From an uncultured Scytonema sp. (GTDB taxonomy: Bacteria > Cyanobacteriota > Cyanobacteriia > Cyanobacteriales > Nostocaceae): a stretch of 60,350 nucleotides of DNA. Shown here in pieces: positions 1 through 9,753 of the stretch. Numbering within the stretch: position 1 is the first letter of the stretch; each line of letters opens with the position of its first letter. The stretch covers positions 21,997-82,346 of the forward strand of contig CALMVQ010000083.1 of assembly GCA_937873135.1 (NCBI GenBank), given 5' to 3'. The translations under genes were made by a program, and so were the position numbers. The notes under the pieces are model-generated. The model was not told the DNA's origin. It worked only from the letters and a program-made list of their open reading frames with translations, and did not search any database.

Positions 1-2
1 TA

Positions 3-1325
3 TTAAAAACCCTAAAAGCGCATAAAGATGGAGTCAATAGTGTGGCTTTCTCACCTGACGGTACGATGATTGCCACAGCTAGTGACGACAAGACTGTAAA
101 GCTTTGGAAGCCTGACGGTACTTTAATCACAACTTTATCAGGACATACCAATGGGATTTATGCAGTCAGGTGAGAACCTGACTGTAAGACTCTAGTCTCC
201 GCCAGTGCTGACAGTACAATGAAACTTTGGCAAGTTGGTAGTATCAGTTGCTCACGCAACGCTAAAATTCCTGCTTCTACTAGCTCTGACAGCACGATGA
301 AGATTCAGTTTGGTAGTGGCGTGGTAAGTATCCTAAACGCTCATAGCGATCGGGTTAAGCAGATACATTTTTCAGGTGATGACAAAATAATTGCCTCAGC
401 CAGCCGTGACAAGACAGTGAAACTCTGGAAGCACGATGGCACTTTGTACAAAACTCTTGACGGGCATAACGAAAACGTTATTTTATCACCAGATAGTCAG
501 ACAATTGTCACCGCTAGTAATGATCACAGAGTGAAACTTTGGAAGCGTGATGGTAAATTCCTGAGAACCCTTTTTAAGAACAGCGATAATATATTAGACT
601 TAAATTTTTCACCCAACGGTCAGTTCATCGCTTTGGGTAGCATGGACAACAAAGTCATAATATTGCGACCAAATAGTAACAAGCATCAGGTTCTCAACAA
701 GCATCAGGACTGGGTAAGGGCTGTAGCTTGGTCGCCAAACAGTCAAATGCTTGCTTCAGCTAGTGATGACAACACAGTGATACTTTGGAAACAGGACAAC
801 AAAGGTGAGTTTCATAGATATGAAACTCTCGCAGGGGAAAACGGGCATAAAAGTTGGGTTTTGAGCGTTAGTTTCTCACCGAATGGCGACAAGATTGCCA
901 CGAGCAGTAATGATAAGACGGTGATACTTTGGAAGCAAAACAACAAAGGTGAGTTTCGCTGGTACAAAAAGCTGAAAGGGCACACCGATCAGGTTAATAG
1001 CGTGACTTTCTCACCGAATGGCGACAAGATTGCTACAGCTAGTGATGATAAGACTGTAAAACTCTGGACGGGCGATGGTAAGTTAATCAGAACTCTGACT
1101 GGGCATAGCAATTACTTATTAAGCGCGACTTTCTCAGGCGATGGCAAGACTCTGGCCTTGGGCAGTGCTGATGGGGCTATAATTCTCTGGAATTTAGATG
1201 AGCTAAATCATCTTAATAATTTAGATAGCTTACTGGTACGTGGCTGTGATTGGTTACATGATTATCTGAAGAATAACTCTACAGTGAGTGAGAGCGATCG
1301 CCACCTCTGCGATGATACCAAGTAG
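3..1325 (+). pseudogene. WD40-repeat protein, 3' part, interrupted by an in-frame stop
   Basis: The frame is open from the left edge of the window and encodes WD40 beta-propeller blades (repeated SPDG.., ASxDKTVKLW motifs). At 171-173 it meets a TGA inside a blade. The blade continues in the same frame right after it (EPDCKTLVSASADST, where SPDGKTLVSASADST is expected), so this is a nonsense change and not a frameshift. The next ATG (219) lies inside the same blade and has no ribosome binding site. A later blade around 470-490 (GHNENVILSPDS) lacks several residues between the GH and SPD motifs, another sign of decay. About seven blades remain before the stop at 1323-1325. WD40 proteins are scaffolds, often fused to kinase or AP-ATPase modules in cyanobacteria; the N-terminus lies outside the window. 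Readthrough or expression of the 219-1325 part as a separate protein cannot be excluded. Confidence 0.75.
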
Positions 1326-1478
1326 GGGCGTCCTTATTTGAATAGAACGCGCATTTATTTATGGGGATTACATAGATGCCCTCAGCATAGCTGCCTTACC
1401 TCAACCAAGATCACCAAAATTGGACAAGAACCCAAATAATTTGGCAATCGACAACTCTGTAGAGACGCGACACGTTGC

Positions 1479-2741
1479 TTACCTACCGCGATCGCGTTCC
1501 AAATCGTGAATGACTTTTTCTACATACCACTCCTCTGACATGCCTGGATATTGGTTTTTCGCCTGTTCAATGAGTCGTTGGGCAATTTCCCAATATCCGC
1601 CAACCAGTCGCAATAAACGCTGACGCAGCAATTCGGGTGCCGTTTTTGTTTCTGAATGTGAGGAGACTTTTTTTAAACTATCTAAGACTTGTTGGTAATT
1701 TCCCCAGTCTTCTTTCTCACAAAATAGACTTGCGGCACGTTGATAATCGTCGATAGCGGATTGCATTTCTTCCAAGCAAGTGTAGGCAATAGCTCGATTG
1801 TAGTAAGCTTGGGCATCATCGGAATTGATTTGCAGTGCTTGGGTATAATCTTTAATAGCACCGTAATAATTGCCTACTGCCCGATGGACATTTCCTCTGG
1901 CAACATAAAGTAGCCCATCCTGAGGTTGCATTTCGAGTGCAGAGTTAAAATCAGCCAGTGCTCCAGTGCGATCGCCCAACTGAAAACGCGCCTTTCCTCG
2001 GTTGCGATAGACAATGACGTCTTGAAAATTGAGTCGCAGTGCCTGGTTAAAGTCAGAAATCGCATCTCGATAATTTCCCTGTTTGCAGCGCACAACTCCT
2101 CGATAGCAAAAAGCTTGGGCATCCTGTGGATCGACTTGTAAAGCCCAATTTAACCCCTCAATCGCCTCACTAACGTTTCCTTGTTCCGCTTTTTCTATTA
2201 ACTGGGTAAAATACTCCTTTTCAGTTACGATTGGTGATGGAATGTAACTTGGTTGTGGAACAATCGGTTTTTCTTTTGGTTGAAGTTGTTTAATGCTTTC
2301 CAACAACCGCTGACAATTTACCTTGTCTTTTTGTTCTAAGTATAATTCTGCTGCTTTTTTAAAGCTGGCGATCGCACCGTGAATATCCCCTTGTTTGCGC
2401 CGCACCGTACCTCGCAGACTGTAAGCTCCAGCATGATTGGGATTGTAGCGAATAGCACAATCAACATCAGCCAGCGCCCCTGGCAGATTTTTCAGTGCTA
2501 CTCTTGCCAAGGCACGACAGTAATAAGCTTCTACACTTTGGGAATTAAGCTTCAGGGCTTCTGTGTAATCTGAAACGGCTTGGAGAATTTCACCTGAGTC
2601 ATAGTACGCTAAACCCCGTTGAAAATAAGCCTCAGCAAAATCAGGTGCAAACTCCAACGCAAGAGTAAATTCCTCAATTGCTCCAGCATAGTCTTTTTGC
2701 CGAGATTTTTCTAACCCTTTATTATATAATTCGTCAATCAT
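1479..2741 (-). CDS. tetratricopeptide-repeat (TPR) protein
   Basis: The protein is mostly tandem 34-residue TPR units with the classical pattern (YxxRGxxxxxxGDxxGAIxDFxxALxxxP). Two blocks are separated by a short proline-rich linker (KPIVPQPSYIPSPIV), and a basic C-terminal tail follows. TPRs mediate protein-protein contacts; no enzymatic domain is visible and no membrane segment is present. The open frame extends upstream to 2888, but its first ~29 codons match an IS630 transposase N-terminus. I therefore take the ATG at 2741 (MIDELYNKGLEKSRQKDY), where the TPR sequence begins. No strong ribosome binding site is visible at either start. The partner and function are unknown. Confidence 0.8.
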   Translation of the reverse strand: MIDELYNKGLEKSRQKDYAGAIEEFTLALEFAPDFAEAYFQRGLAYYDSGEILQAVSDYTEALKLNSQSVEAYYCRALARVALKNLPGALADVDCAIRYNPNHAGAYSLRGTVRRKQGDIHGAIASFKKAAELYLEQKDKVNCQRLLESIKQLQPKEKPIVPQPSYIPSPIVTEKEYFTQLIEKAEQGNVSEAIEGLNWALQVDPQDAQAFCYRGVVRCKQGNYRDAISDFNQALRLNFQDVIVYRNRGKARFQLGDRTGALADFNSALEMQPQDGLLYVARGNVHRAVGNYYGAIKDYTQALQINSDDAQAYYNRAIAYTCLEEMQSAIDDYQRAASLFCEKEDWGNYQQVLDSLKKVSSHSETKTAPELLRQRLLRLVGGYWEIAQRLIEQAKNQYPGMSEEWYVEKVIHDLERDRGR

Positions 2742-2801
2742 AGTATTTACATTTTTAGCCCAGTAAGTCAATCTTAAGATAGCGTTGCACTCACCTGCCG
2801 C

Positions 2802-2888
2802 TTGACTGGCTTCGCTTTTCTTTAAGCGATCAAGTTCGATGGCTTGAATAACCTTTTGACGAAGGTCGTAACTGTAGGCGTTGGGCAT
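2802..2888 (-). mobile_element. IS630-family transposase N-terminal fragment fused in frame to the TPR gene
   Basis: The 29 codons starting at the ATG at 2888 read MPNAYSYDLRQKVIQAIELD followed by RLKKSEASQ. This is the hallmark N-terminal helix-turn-helix start of cyanobacterial IS630-type transposases (xYSYDLRxKxIxAxxxGxxK). The match ends after SEASQ, and about 20 unrelated codons lead into the TPR protein without a stop. No other IS630 part, such as the DDE domain or terminal repeats, is nearby, so this is a relic. It may provide an alternative start for the TPR protein. Confidence 0.7.
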
Positions 2889-2974
2889 ATGAGAACGCGA
2901 TAAGCCAGAGGCTTGACGCTAGGCGGATCGCACTCCGCAGGCGAAAAAAAGGGACTACTTCTAGTGTATTCTCA

Positions 2975-2990
2975 AACCGCCTTGGCGGTT
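2975..2990. promoter_or_regulatory. 16-bp perfect dyad upstream of hen1
   Basis: AACCGCC-TT-GGCGGTT is a perfect palindrome with 7-bp arms, about 60 bp before the hen1 start and followed by a TATATT at 2993. It could be an operator or a small hairpin. Its link to hen1-pnkp control is only positional. Confidence 0.35.
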
Positions 2991-3048
2991 GCTATATTAA
3001 GCAGTAGTCATGATTATTCTGCCCAGAGTGCGCCTCTGTTTATTGTGA

Positions 3049-4437
3049 ATGCTACTGTCGATTACAACCACACATTACCCAGCTACAGATTTAGGGCACT
3101 TACTCCATAAACACCCAGATCGTTGTCAGTCTTTTCCTCTTTCCTTTGGACAAGGGCACGTTTTCTATCCGGAAGCAAATGAGCAACAATGTACTGCAAC
3201 ACTACTTTTGGATGTTGATCCAGTGAAGTTGGTGCGTGGACGTGGTAGAAATCTGGAACAATATGTTAGCGATCGCCCTTATGTCGCTTCTTCATTTTTA
3301 AGTGTGGCGATCGCTCAAGTCTTTAGCACTGCACTTGCAGCTCGTTGTAAACAGAAACCAGAACTGACACAAACTCCTATACCTCTGGTTGCGAAATTAT
3401 CTGTTTTACCTTGTCGGGGTGGTGAAGGATTGCTACGACAGCTCTTTGAACCGTTAGGTTACACTGTTACAGCCCAAAATCACGCTCTAGATGAGAAATT
3501 TCCTGATTGGGGACAAAGCCAATACTACACTGTAGAATTGCAGCATACCCTTCCCCTTGCTGACTTGCTGAGTCATCTTTACGTTTTGATTCCGGTATTA
3601 GATGACGATAAACACTATTGGGTAGGTGATGAGGAAGTCGAAAAGCTGCTGCGTCATGGAGAGGATTGGTTAACTCAACATCCAGCACGCCAAGCAATTA
3701 CTCGTCGTTACCTCAAAAGACTACATCGTCTAACTCGCGCGGCTTTAGCACAACTTGCAGAGGAAGACGAACTTGATCCAGACAGTGTTCAAGAAAGCCA
3801 TGCTGAAGAAGAAGCTGCTGTAGAAAAGCCCATTAGCCTAAATCAACAGCGGTTAAATGCTGTTGTTACTACTTTAAAAGAAAGGGGCGCAACACGAGTG
3901 ATTGATTTAGGTTGTGCTCAGGGGAATTTATTAAGAACTCTGGTTAAAGATAGCTTTTTTGAGCAAGTAACTGGTGTTGATGTTTCCTACCGTTCACTGG
4001 AAGTCGCACAAGAGAGATTAGATCGCCTGCACTTACCTCGTACCCAATCGGAACGTCTACAACTCATTCAAGGCGCACTTACTTACAAAGATAAACGTTT
4101 TACAGGCTACGATGCTGCTACAGTCATTGAGGTGATTGAGCATCTCGACTTACCGCGCCTTGCTGCTTTTGAGCGGGTGTTGTTTGAATTTGCTCAACCC
4201 AAAACTGTGGTTGTGACAACACCGAATATTGAATACAACGTCAGATTTGAGAAGTTACCTGCTGGAAAACTGCGACATAGAGATCACCGTTTTGAATGGA
4301 CGCGCCAAGAATTCCAAACTTGGGCAAACCAAGTTGCAGAACGCTTTGGCTACAGTGTGAAATTTCAAGCAATAGGAGAGGAAGATCCAGAAGTTGGTTC
4401 TCCCACGCAGATGGGGGTGTTTAGCAATCAAATTTAA
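3049..4437 (+). CDS. hen1: Hen1, 3'-terminal RNA ribose 2'-O-methyltransferase of the bacterial RNA-repair system
   Basis: In characterised bacterial Pnkp/Hen1 systems, Hen1 2'-O-methylates the 3'-terminal ribose of cleaved RNA before Pnkp reseals it, which makes the junction resistant to the same ribotoxin. The N-terminal half (about residues 1-240; start MLLSITTTHYPATDLGHLLH) is the Hen1-specific domain that supports Pnkp ligase activity. The C-terminal half is a Rossmann methyltransferase with the SAM loop DLGCAQG (286-292). It also carries the Hen1 metal-site signature EVIEHL (E361, E364, H365) and a downstream HRDHRFEW (410-417) supplying the last histidine. The length, 462 aa, is normal. 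The ATG at 3049 is preferred because family homology begins exactly there. pnkp starts 32 bp downstream on the same strand, so the two form one operon. Hen1 acts in the cytoplasm. No defect is visible. Confidence 0.95.
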   Translation: MLLSITTTHYPATDLGHLLHKHPDRCQSFPLSFGQGHVFYPEANEQQCTATLLLDVDPVKLVRGRGRNLEQYVSDRPYVASSFLSVAIAQVFSTALAARCKQKPELTQTPIPLVAKLSVLPCRGGEGLLRQLFEPLGYTVTAQNHALDEKFPDWGQSQYYTVELQHTLPLADLLSHLYVLIPVLDDDKHYWVGDEEVEKLLRHGEDWLTQHPARQAITRRYLKRLHRLTRAALAQLAEEDELDPDSVQESHAEEEAAVEKPISLNQQRLNAVVTTLKERGATRVIDLGCAQGNLLRTLVKDSFFEQVTGVDVSYRSLEVAQERLDRLHLPRTQSERLQLIQGALTYKDKRFTGYDAATVIEVIEHLDLPRLAAFERVLFEFAQPKTVVVTTPNIEYNVRFEKLPAGKLRHRDHRFEWTRQEFQTWANQVAERFGYSVKFQAIGEEDPEVGSPTQMGVFSNQI

Positions 4438-4469
4438 GCAACATAATCACAAAAGTTTTTATAAGTGAG

Positions 4470-7109
4470 ATGAAAATAACTTTTCCTGAACTTTCCTTAG
4501 TTGTCCTCATCGGTGCTTCTGGTTCCGGGAAATCAACATTTGCCCGCAAGCACTTTGCGCCCTTTGAAATTTTATCTTCAGACTTTTGTCGCGGATTGGT
4601 CTGCGATGATGAAAATAATCAATCTGCTTCTGGTGATGCTTTTGATGTGCTGCACTATATTACCGCCAAGCGACTGGCAGCAGGTAGACTTACGGTAGTA
4701 GATGCTACCAATGTTCAGGTAGAAGACCGTAAAGCATTGGTGGCATTAGCACGGCAGTATCATTTTTTTTCAGTGGCGATCGCCCTCAATTTACCAGAAG
4801 AACTGTGTCACCAACGCAACCAACAACGACCAAACCGCCAATTTGGTTCTCATGTCGTGCATCGTCACACCCAATTTTTGCGGCGTTCCCTGCGTGGATT
4901 GGAAAGAGAGGGCTTTCGCTACGTCTACGTCCTCAATTCAGTAGAAGAAATGGAAGCCGTAGAAATTGAGCGTCAACCTCTTTGGAACAACCGTAAATAT
5001 GAACACGGTCCCTTTGACATCATTGGCGACATTCACGGCTGTTGCGATGAACTCGAAGCATTATTACAGAAATTAGGTTACCAAATAAGTGAAGCCAGAG
5101 GAGTAGAGGATGATATTGGAGAAACAGACAGTGAGACTATGGGAAAATATCCCTCCCTCCCTCCCTTCCCCACCTACTACCATCCCGAAGGACGCAAAGC
5201 TGTTTTTCTTGGTGATTTAGTAGACAGAGGACCACGTATCCTAGATACAGTTAAACTTGTGCAACACATGGTTGCAGCAGGTACAGCTATTTGTATTCCT
5301 GGTAATCATGAAAACAAACTTTTGCGGAAATTACGAGGTAAAAATGTCAAGGTCAATCATGGCTTAGAGCAAACCTTATCAGAAATCGAGGCGTTACCAG
5401 AAGATGTCCGCAAACCCTTCACTAAAGAACTGTGTGAGTTTTTGGATTCCCTTGTAAGTCACTACGTTCTCGATGCAGGGCGGCTTGTTGTTGCCCATGC
5501 GGGCTTGAGGCAGGAAATGCAGGGACGCGGTTCTGCTGCTGTCCGGGAGTTTGCTTTGTATGGTGAAACCACTGGAGAAATTGATGAGTTTGGCTTACCC
5601 GTTCGTTACAACTGGGCAGCAGAGTACCGGAGTGAAGCAATGGTTGTCTACGGACACACACCCGTTTTAGAAGCAGAGTGGTTAAATAATACAATTGACA
5701 TTGATACAGGCTGCGTATTTGGGGGTAAACTAACTGCTCTGCGTTATCCAGAGAAAGAATTAGTAAGCGTTCCTGCAGCCCGCACTTACTGCGAACCTGT
5801 CAGACCGATTTCGGAAGTGGAAAATCAAGAATCGGGCATCGGGAAGACTGCACAGCAGGAACACGACGATGTGCTCAATATTGAAGATGTACTTGGTCAG
5901 CGCATGATCAACACCCGTCTTTTGTCCAATATCAAAATACGGGAAGAGAATGCCATTGCTGCCCTAGAGGTGATGAGCCGTTTTGCTGCCAACCCGAAAT
6001 GGCTGATTTACCTACCACCCACCATGTCTCCGGTGGAAACATCTCAAGCAACAGGATATCTGGAACATCCAGCGCAAGCTTTTGCCTACTACCAGAACCA
6101 AGGAATGACTGAAGTTGTGTGTGAAGAAAAGCACATGGGATCACGGGCTGTGGTTGTTGTGTGCCGAGATGAAATGGTTGCCAAGCAACGATTTGGTGTG
6201 GTGGATGAGGGTATCGGTATCTGCTACACACGCACGGGAAGGCGCTTTTTTGACGATTCAAAACTAGAGGTAGAATTCTTAGCGCGGGTCAATGCTGCCC
6301 TTTCTCAAAGTGGTTTTTGGGAAACATTTAATACCGACTGGGTTTGTCTGGACTGCGAACTCATGCCTTGGTCAGTAAAGGCGCAGGGGTTACTCCAGAA
6401 ACAATATGCAGCTGTTGGAATAGCGTCACGTCTTGCCGTTGGTGATGCGGTAAGTATGTTGCAACAAGCACATGCTCGTGGGGTTGAGGTTAGCGCCCAA
6501 TTGAGTCAATATCAGCAACGTGTAGATATGGCACAGCAGTACGTCGATGCTTACAGACGCTACTGTTGGTCAGTAGGTGATATATCTGACCTTAAACTGG
6601 CTCCTTTCCACATTCTGGCAACAGAGGAAAGTGTCCATACTGATAAAGACCATCGCTGGCACATGGAGCAGGTTGCAAAATTTGCTCAGTGCGATCCAGA
6701 GTTACTGCTAGCAACGATATACAAGGTGATAGATTTGACTGACCCTAGCAGTCAAGCAGAAGGAGTTCATTGGTGGGAAGAACTCACAAATGTGGGGGGT
6801 GAAGGTATGGTCGTTAAGCCGATGCAATTTGTTGTTAAAGGCGATCGCCGGATTGTCCAGCCTGCTGTTAAGTGTCGGGGACGGGAATATCTGCGAATTA
6901 TTTATGGTCCCGAATATTCAACGCCTGAGAATTTGCAACGTCTACGTCAACGGGGACTATCTGTCAAACGGTCTTTGGCGATGCGGGAGTTTGCTTTGGG
7001 TGTTGAGGCTTTGGAGCGATTTGTTGCTCATGTTCCACTGCGTCGTGTGCATGAGTGTGTTTTTGGTATTTTGGCGATGGAGAGCGAACCTGTAGATCCA
7101 AGATTGTAA
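4470..7109 (+). CDS. pnkp: Pnkp, polynucleotide kinase-phosphatase-ligase (RNA repair)
   Basis: This trifunctional end-healing and sealing enzyme has 879 aa, close to the ~870 aa of characterised homologs. The kinase domain has the P-loop GASGSGKST (15-23). The binuclear metallophosphatase has GDIHG (186-190), GDLVDRG (248-254), GNHEN (278-282), AHAGL (342-346) and YGHTPV (394-399). The adenylyltransferase (ligase) has the nucleotidyl-lysine motif EEKHMGSRA with K554, EGMVVKP (778-784), and QPAVK..GREYLRIIYGPEY (797-816). All catalytic motifs are intact. Pnkp heals 5'-OH and 2',3'-cyclic phosphate ends left by ribotoxins. It needs Hen1 for efficient ligation, in agreement with the adjacent hen1. 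The ATG at 4470 gives the P-loop its usual distance from the N-terminus. Confidence 0.95.
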   Translation: MKITFPELSLVVLIGASGSGKSTFARKHFAPFEILSSDFCRGLVCDDENNQSASGDAFDVLHYITAKRLAAGRLTVVDATNVQVEDRKALVALARQYHFFSVAIALNLPEELCHQRNQQRPNRQFGSHVVHRHTQFLRRSLRGLEREGFRYVYVLNSVEEMEAVEIERQPLWNNRKYEHGPFDIIGDIHGCCDELEALLQKLGYQISEARGVEDDIGETDSETMGKYPSLPPFPTYYHPEGRKAVFLGDLVDRGPRILDTVKLVQHMVAAGTAICIPGNHENKLLRKLRGKNVKVNHGLEQTLSEIEALPEDVRKPFTKELCEFLDSLVSHYVLDAGRLVVAHAGLRQEMQGRGSAAVREFALYGETTGEIDEFGLPVRYNWAAEYRSEAMVVYGHTPVLEAEWLNNTIDIDTGCVFGGKLTALRYPEKELVSVPAARTYCEPVRPISEVENQESGIGKTAQQEHDDVLNIEDVLGQRMINTRLLSNIKIREENAIAALEVMSRFAANPKWLIYLPPTMSPVETSQATGYLEHPAQAFAYYQNQGMTEVVCEEKHMGSRAVVVVCRDEMVAKQRFGVVDEGIGICYTRTGRRFFDDSKLEVEFLARVNAALSQSGFWETFNTDWVCLDCELMPWSVKAQGLLQKQYAAVGIASRLAVGDAVSMLQQAHARGVEVSAQLSQYQQRVDMAQQYVDAYRRYCWSVGDISDLKLAPFHILATEESVHTDKDHRWHMEQVAKFAQCDPELLLATIYKVIDLTDPSSQAEGVHWWEELTNVGGEGMVVKPMQFVVKGDRRIVQPAVKCRGREYLRIIYGPEYSTPENLQRLRQRGLSVKRSLAMREFALGVEALERFVAHVPLRRVHECVFGILAMESEPVDPRL

Positions 7110-7211
7110 AAAGTTTTGTAGCCACTAGCTCATTTTTCACCGAGCAAAAATTTTTGGTCATTTTGAAGTTCCTTAATTGTTATGCAGAGAGCTTGCGAGA
7201 GCAAAACTACG

Positions 7212-7257
7212 AACGGAATTCAGAGACTTTATATTTCGTGATATAGTTCCGTTTTTT
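7212..7257. terminator. candidate terminator after pnkp
   Basis: AACGGAA (7212-7218) pairs with TTCCGTT (7247-7253), with an inner weak TATA..TATA pairing, and a short T-run follows on the + strand. It lies about 100 bp after the pnkp stop and about 50 bp before the convergent menE end. The stem is short with a long loop, so the call is tentative. Confidence 0.35.
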
Positions 7258-7303
7258 CATACCGATATACTTAATTGGGAAAAAGGTAATCATATATTTT
7301 CTA

Positions 7304-8704
7304 TTACCCATGATCCATTACTGCTCGGTTAACTCGAGAAAGTGCTATTTCCTCAAGCAGTTTTCGATTAACTTTTCCTTGTTCGTTTCTAGGCAAAGTA
7401 TCAACTGGAATCCATATTTTGGGAAGTTTGTAGCGACTCAGTTTACCTTCTATTGCTTGTTTTATTTGTAAAGATGAAATATTTGATTGGCAAGGAGTAT
7501 AAACAGCAATAATAATTTGTCCCCAATAGCTATCTGGTAAACCGATCACCGAGACATCCAAAACTAAATCAGTAGCTCTAATAACAGCTTCTACCTCACA
7601 AGGATAGACATTTTCACCTCCGCTGATAATTTTATCACTGCTACGACCAACTATGTTGAGATGACCCTCAAAATCTAAAAAACCAATATCATCAGGATAA
7701 AAGATTTCAGATTCAGGAAATAGTTTGGGGTAATAGCCAAGCGCTAGCGAAGAACTTTGAATCGCAATCAAACCTATTTGTTGAGAATTTAAAACTTTCC
7801 CTTTTTCTGGAAAAATTAGAACTTTCGCATGAGGTAAAATTTTTCCACTACTATTGTTACCGTTGAGAAAACTTTCAGGTTTGAGTGTAGCTATTTGCGA
7901 AGCTGTTTCAGTCATTCCATAAGTAGGCGCAAGTTTTATATTATTGAATCTAGCTTTTTCAAAAAGTTCAAACCACGCAGGGGCACCACCTAGCAACACA
8001 GTTTGACAATGAGACAACCACGTTGTTAAAGTAGAATTACTCAGGAGAGATTGCAGTTGAGTAGGAACTAAGGATATGAAAAATCTCTTTGGGTCAAAAT
8101 TGTACCATTTACCCGCCTTCAGTTCTTGAAAAGGAAGAATCAAAAACTGACCTCCAGATGTAAAAGAGCGGATAAATTGCATTAAACCACTAATATGAAA
8201 AAGCGGTAGTACGCAAATAGAGTTGACTTCTTTTAGTTGAAAATACTCTTGAAACCCTTGTACCGAAGCTAGAAGAGTTTCCCAGGTATGCATGACAAAA
8301 CGAATCTTCCCAGACGTGCCACCTGTAGGAATCATAATCAAACTACCTGTTGGGCTTTCTACAGGAATTTGATGCTCGAATTGGCATTTGTTAGTATAGA
8401 TTTGCTTAGCAACTTCACAATTTCCCCAAACAATATTTGGTTGCACTAAATCGACGACTTGTTGCCATTCAGATGAACCCCATGCTGGATTGCCTAGAAA
8501 AACATGATGCTCAGTTGAACAAGCCGCAATAAAGCTAGCAAGAAAGGAAATAGGATCTGATTCTACAAGTAAGATTTTCTGAGGATTAGGATTAGCAAAT
8601 TCTCGAACTAAGGCTTCAGTTAAGGAAAGGAACTCCACCAAGTCATAACCTAACAGCCAATTATCTTGGGAGTTTTTTCTTAAATAATCTAAAGGTGTGT
8701 CCAT
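7304..8704 (-). CDS. menE: o-succinylbenzoate-CoA ligase
   Basis: This ANL-superfamily adenylating enzyme activates o-succinylbenzoate to its CoA thioester in the phylloquinone (vitamin K1, photosystem I cofactor) pathway. Visible motifs are the nucleotide-binding MIPTGGTSGK (124-133), the A5 motif PTYGMTETAS (260-269), the hinge region GRSSDKIISGGENVYPCEVE (353-372), and the A10 loop RNEQGKVNRK with the adenylation lysine at about 444. At 466 aa it is typical of MenE. Its ATG lies 16 bp inside the 3' end of menC, so the two genes are translationally coupled. The order menC-menE is common in cyanobacteria and supports menE over other acyl-CoA ligases. Confidence 0.92.
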   Translation of the reverse strand: MDTPLDYLRKNSQDNWLLGYDLVEFLSLTEALVREFANPNPQKILLVESDPISFLASFIAACSTEHHVFLGNPAWGSSEWQQVVDLVQPNIVWGNCEVAKQIYTNKCQFEHQIPVESPTGSLIMIPTGGTSGKIRFVMHTWETLLASVQGFQEYFQLKEVNSICVLPLFHISGLMQFIRSFTSGGQFLILPFQELKAGKWYNFDPKRFFISLVPTQLQSLLSNSTLTTWLSHCQTVLLGGAPAWFELFEKARFNNIKLAPTYGMTETASQIATLKPESFLNGNNSSGKILPHAKVLIFPEKGKVLNSQQIGLIAIQSSSLALGYYPKLFPESEIFYPDDIGFLDFEGHLNIVGRSSDKIISGGENVYPCEVEAVIRATDLVLDVSVIGLPDSYWGQIIIAVYTPCQSNISSLQIKQAIEGKLSRYKLPKIWIPVDTLPRNEQGKVNRKLLEEIALSRVNRAVMDHG

Positions 8705-9753
8705 ATTTCTTCAGCGGTTGGTTGAGCAGGTGTCTGTGGTTGAAATGAAGTTGTTTCTAATTCGGAGAAAAAATCATCATTAGTAAACCAATGGGCAACT
8801 CCATAACCAGCCGCACGATTATTTTTGCTAAGTTGAGTGTTTAGCCTCAATCCAGCGCGTTTTCCAATTGGGGTTTCAAATACGGTTGAGAAAACAGCAT
8901 CAATTTCGTTGTTTTGAAAAAACTGACGTAAAAGTTTTGGAGAACCAGCAATTGCAGGTTTAATCACAAAAATGTCCCGCCATCCCTGTTGATAACATGT
9001 TTTTAGCTGATGGATATTTGCCACTGATTCATCCAAAGCAAGTTTGGTAGAATATTGGTTGCTCAAGCTGAGCATAGCGTTGAATTCACTGATGGGTAAC
9101 GGTTGTTCGAGAAATTCTATACCGATCTGATGGCGATCGCAAGCTTTTAGCCACTCAACAGCTTCCACAAAACTCAATCCACCGTTAGCATCCAACCGCA
9201 GCTTTGCTGTTGATGGTAAGACTAAAGCCAATTTCTCAAAAACTTCTAGCTCTTCGACAATTGAAGTTATACCAATTTTCCACTTAAATATACGGTAGCC
9301 CTGATCCCAAAGATTTCTCCATTCATCTAAAGCCGCTTTTCCTGATGGCAGCAAACCACTAAACGTGATTGATTTATCGATCTGAAATGCACCTAAGCGA
9401 TTATCATAAACACCTCTCCGTGTCAAGCTCAATGATAAATCTTCCACCGCACACGATCTGATTTCTTCCCAAGCCGACTCAAAGCCAAATTGACAAGCAG
9501 GAAGTTCTGAGGGAACAGCAAACACATCATCTGTAGAGATTTCCAAAGGTAATTGATGGCAAAATTCCAGCGCTTCTTCAAAACTTTCAGAACCAAACCA
9601 TTTTACGGGAGCGATTTCACCAAAACCCGCACAACCTGTTTTATCTAAAAGCCGGAGGATAATTCCTTCCCTAACTTCCCACAAGCCATGACTAGTTGCG
9701 AGTGGCTGCTTAAACTTACGTCTATAGGGGCGAAACTCAAAGCGGTATCTCAT
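8689..9753 (-). CDS. menC: o-succinylbenzoate synthase
   Basis: This enolase-superfamily enzyme dehydrates SHCHC to o-succinylbenzoate in phylloquinone synthesis. The residues needed are present (numbered from a GTG at 9771): KWK (163-165), metal ligands D194 (RLDANGG), E222 (EFLEQPLP) and D247 (LALDES), and K271 (FVIKPAIAG). The open frame can start at the GTG at 9771, but I prefer the ATG at 9753, where the family sequence MRYRFEFRPY begins. Neither start has a clear ribosome binding site. It overlaps menE by 16 bp. The upstream neighbour on the same strand is not menD directly; a foreign-looking gene pair lies between. Confidence 0.92.
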   Translation of the reverse strand: MRYRFEFRPYRRKFKQPLATSHGLWEVREGIILRLLDKTGCAGFGEIAPVKWFGSESFEEALEFCHQLPLEISTDDVFAVPSELPACQFGFESAWEEIRSCAVEDLSLSLTRRGVYDNRLGAFQIDKSITFSGLLPSGKAALDEWRNLWDQGYRIFKWKIGITSIVEELEVFEKLALVLPSTAKLRLDANGGLSFVEAVEWLKACDRHQIGIEFLEQPLPISEFNAMLSLSNQYSTKLALDESVANIHQLKTCYQQGWRDIFVIKPAIAGSPKLLRQFFQNNEIDAVFSTVFETPIGKRAGLRLNTQLSKNNRAAGYGVAHWFTNDDFFSELETTSFQPQTPAQPTAEEIWTHL

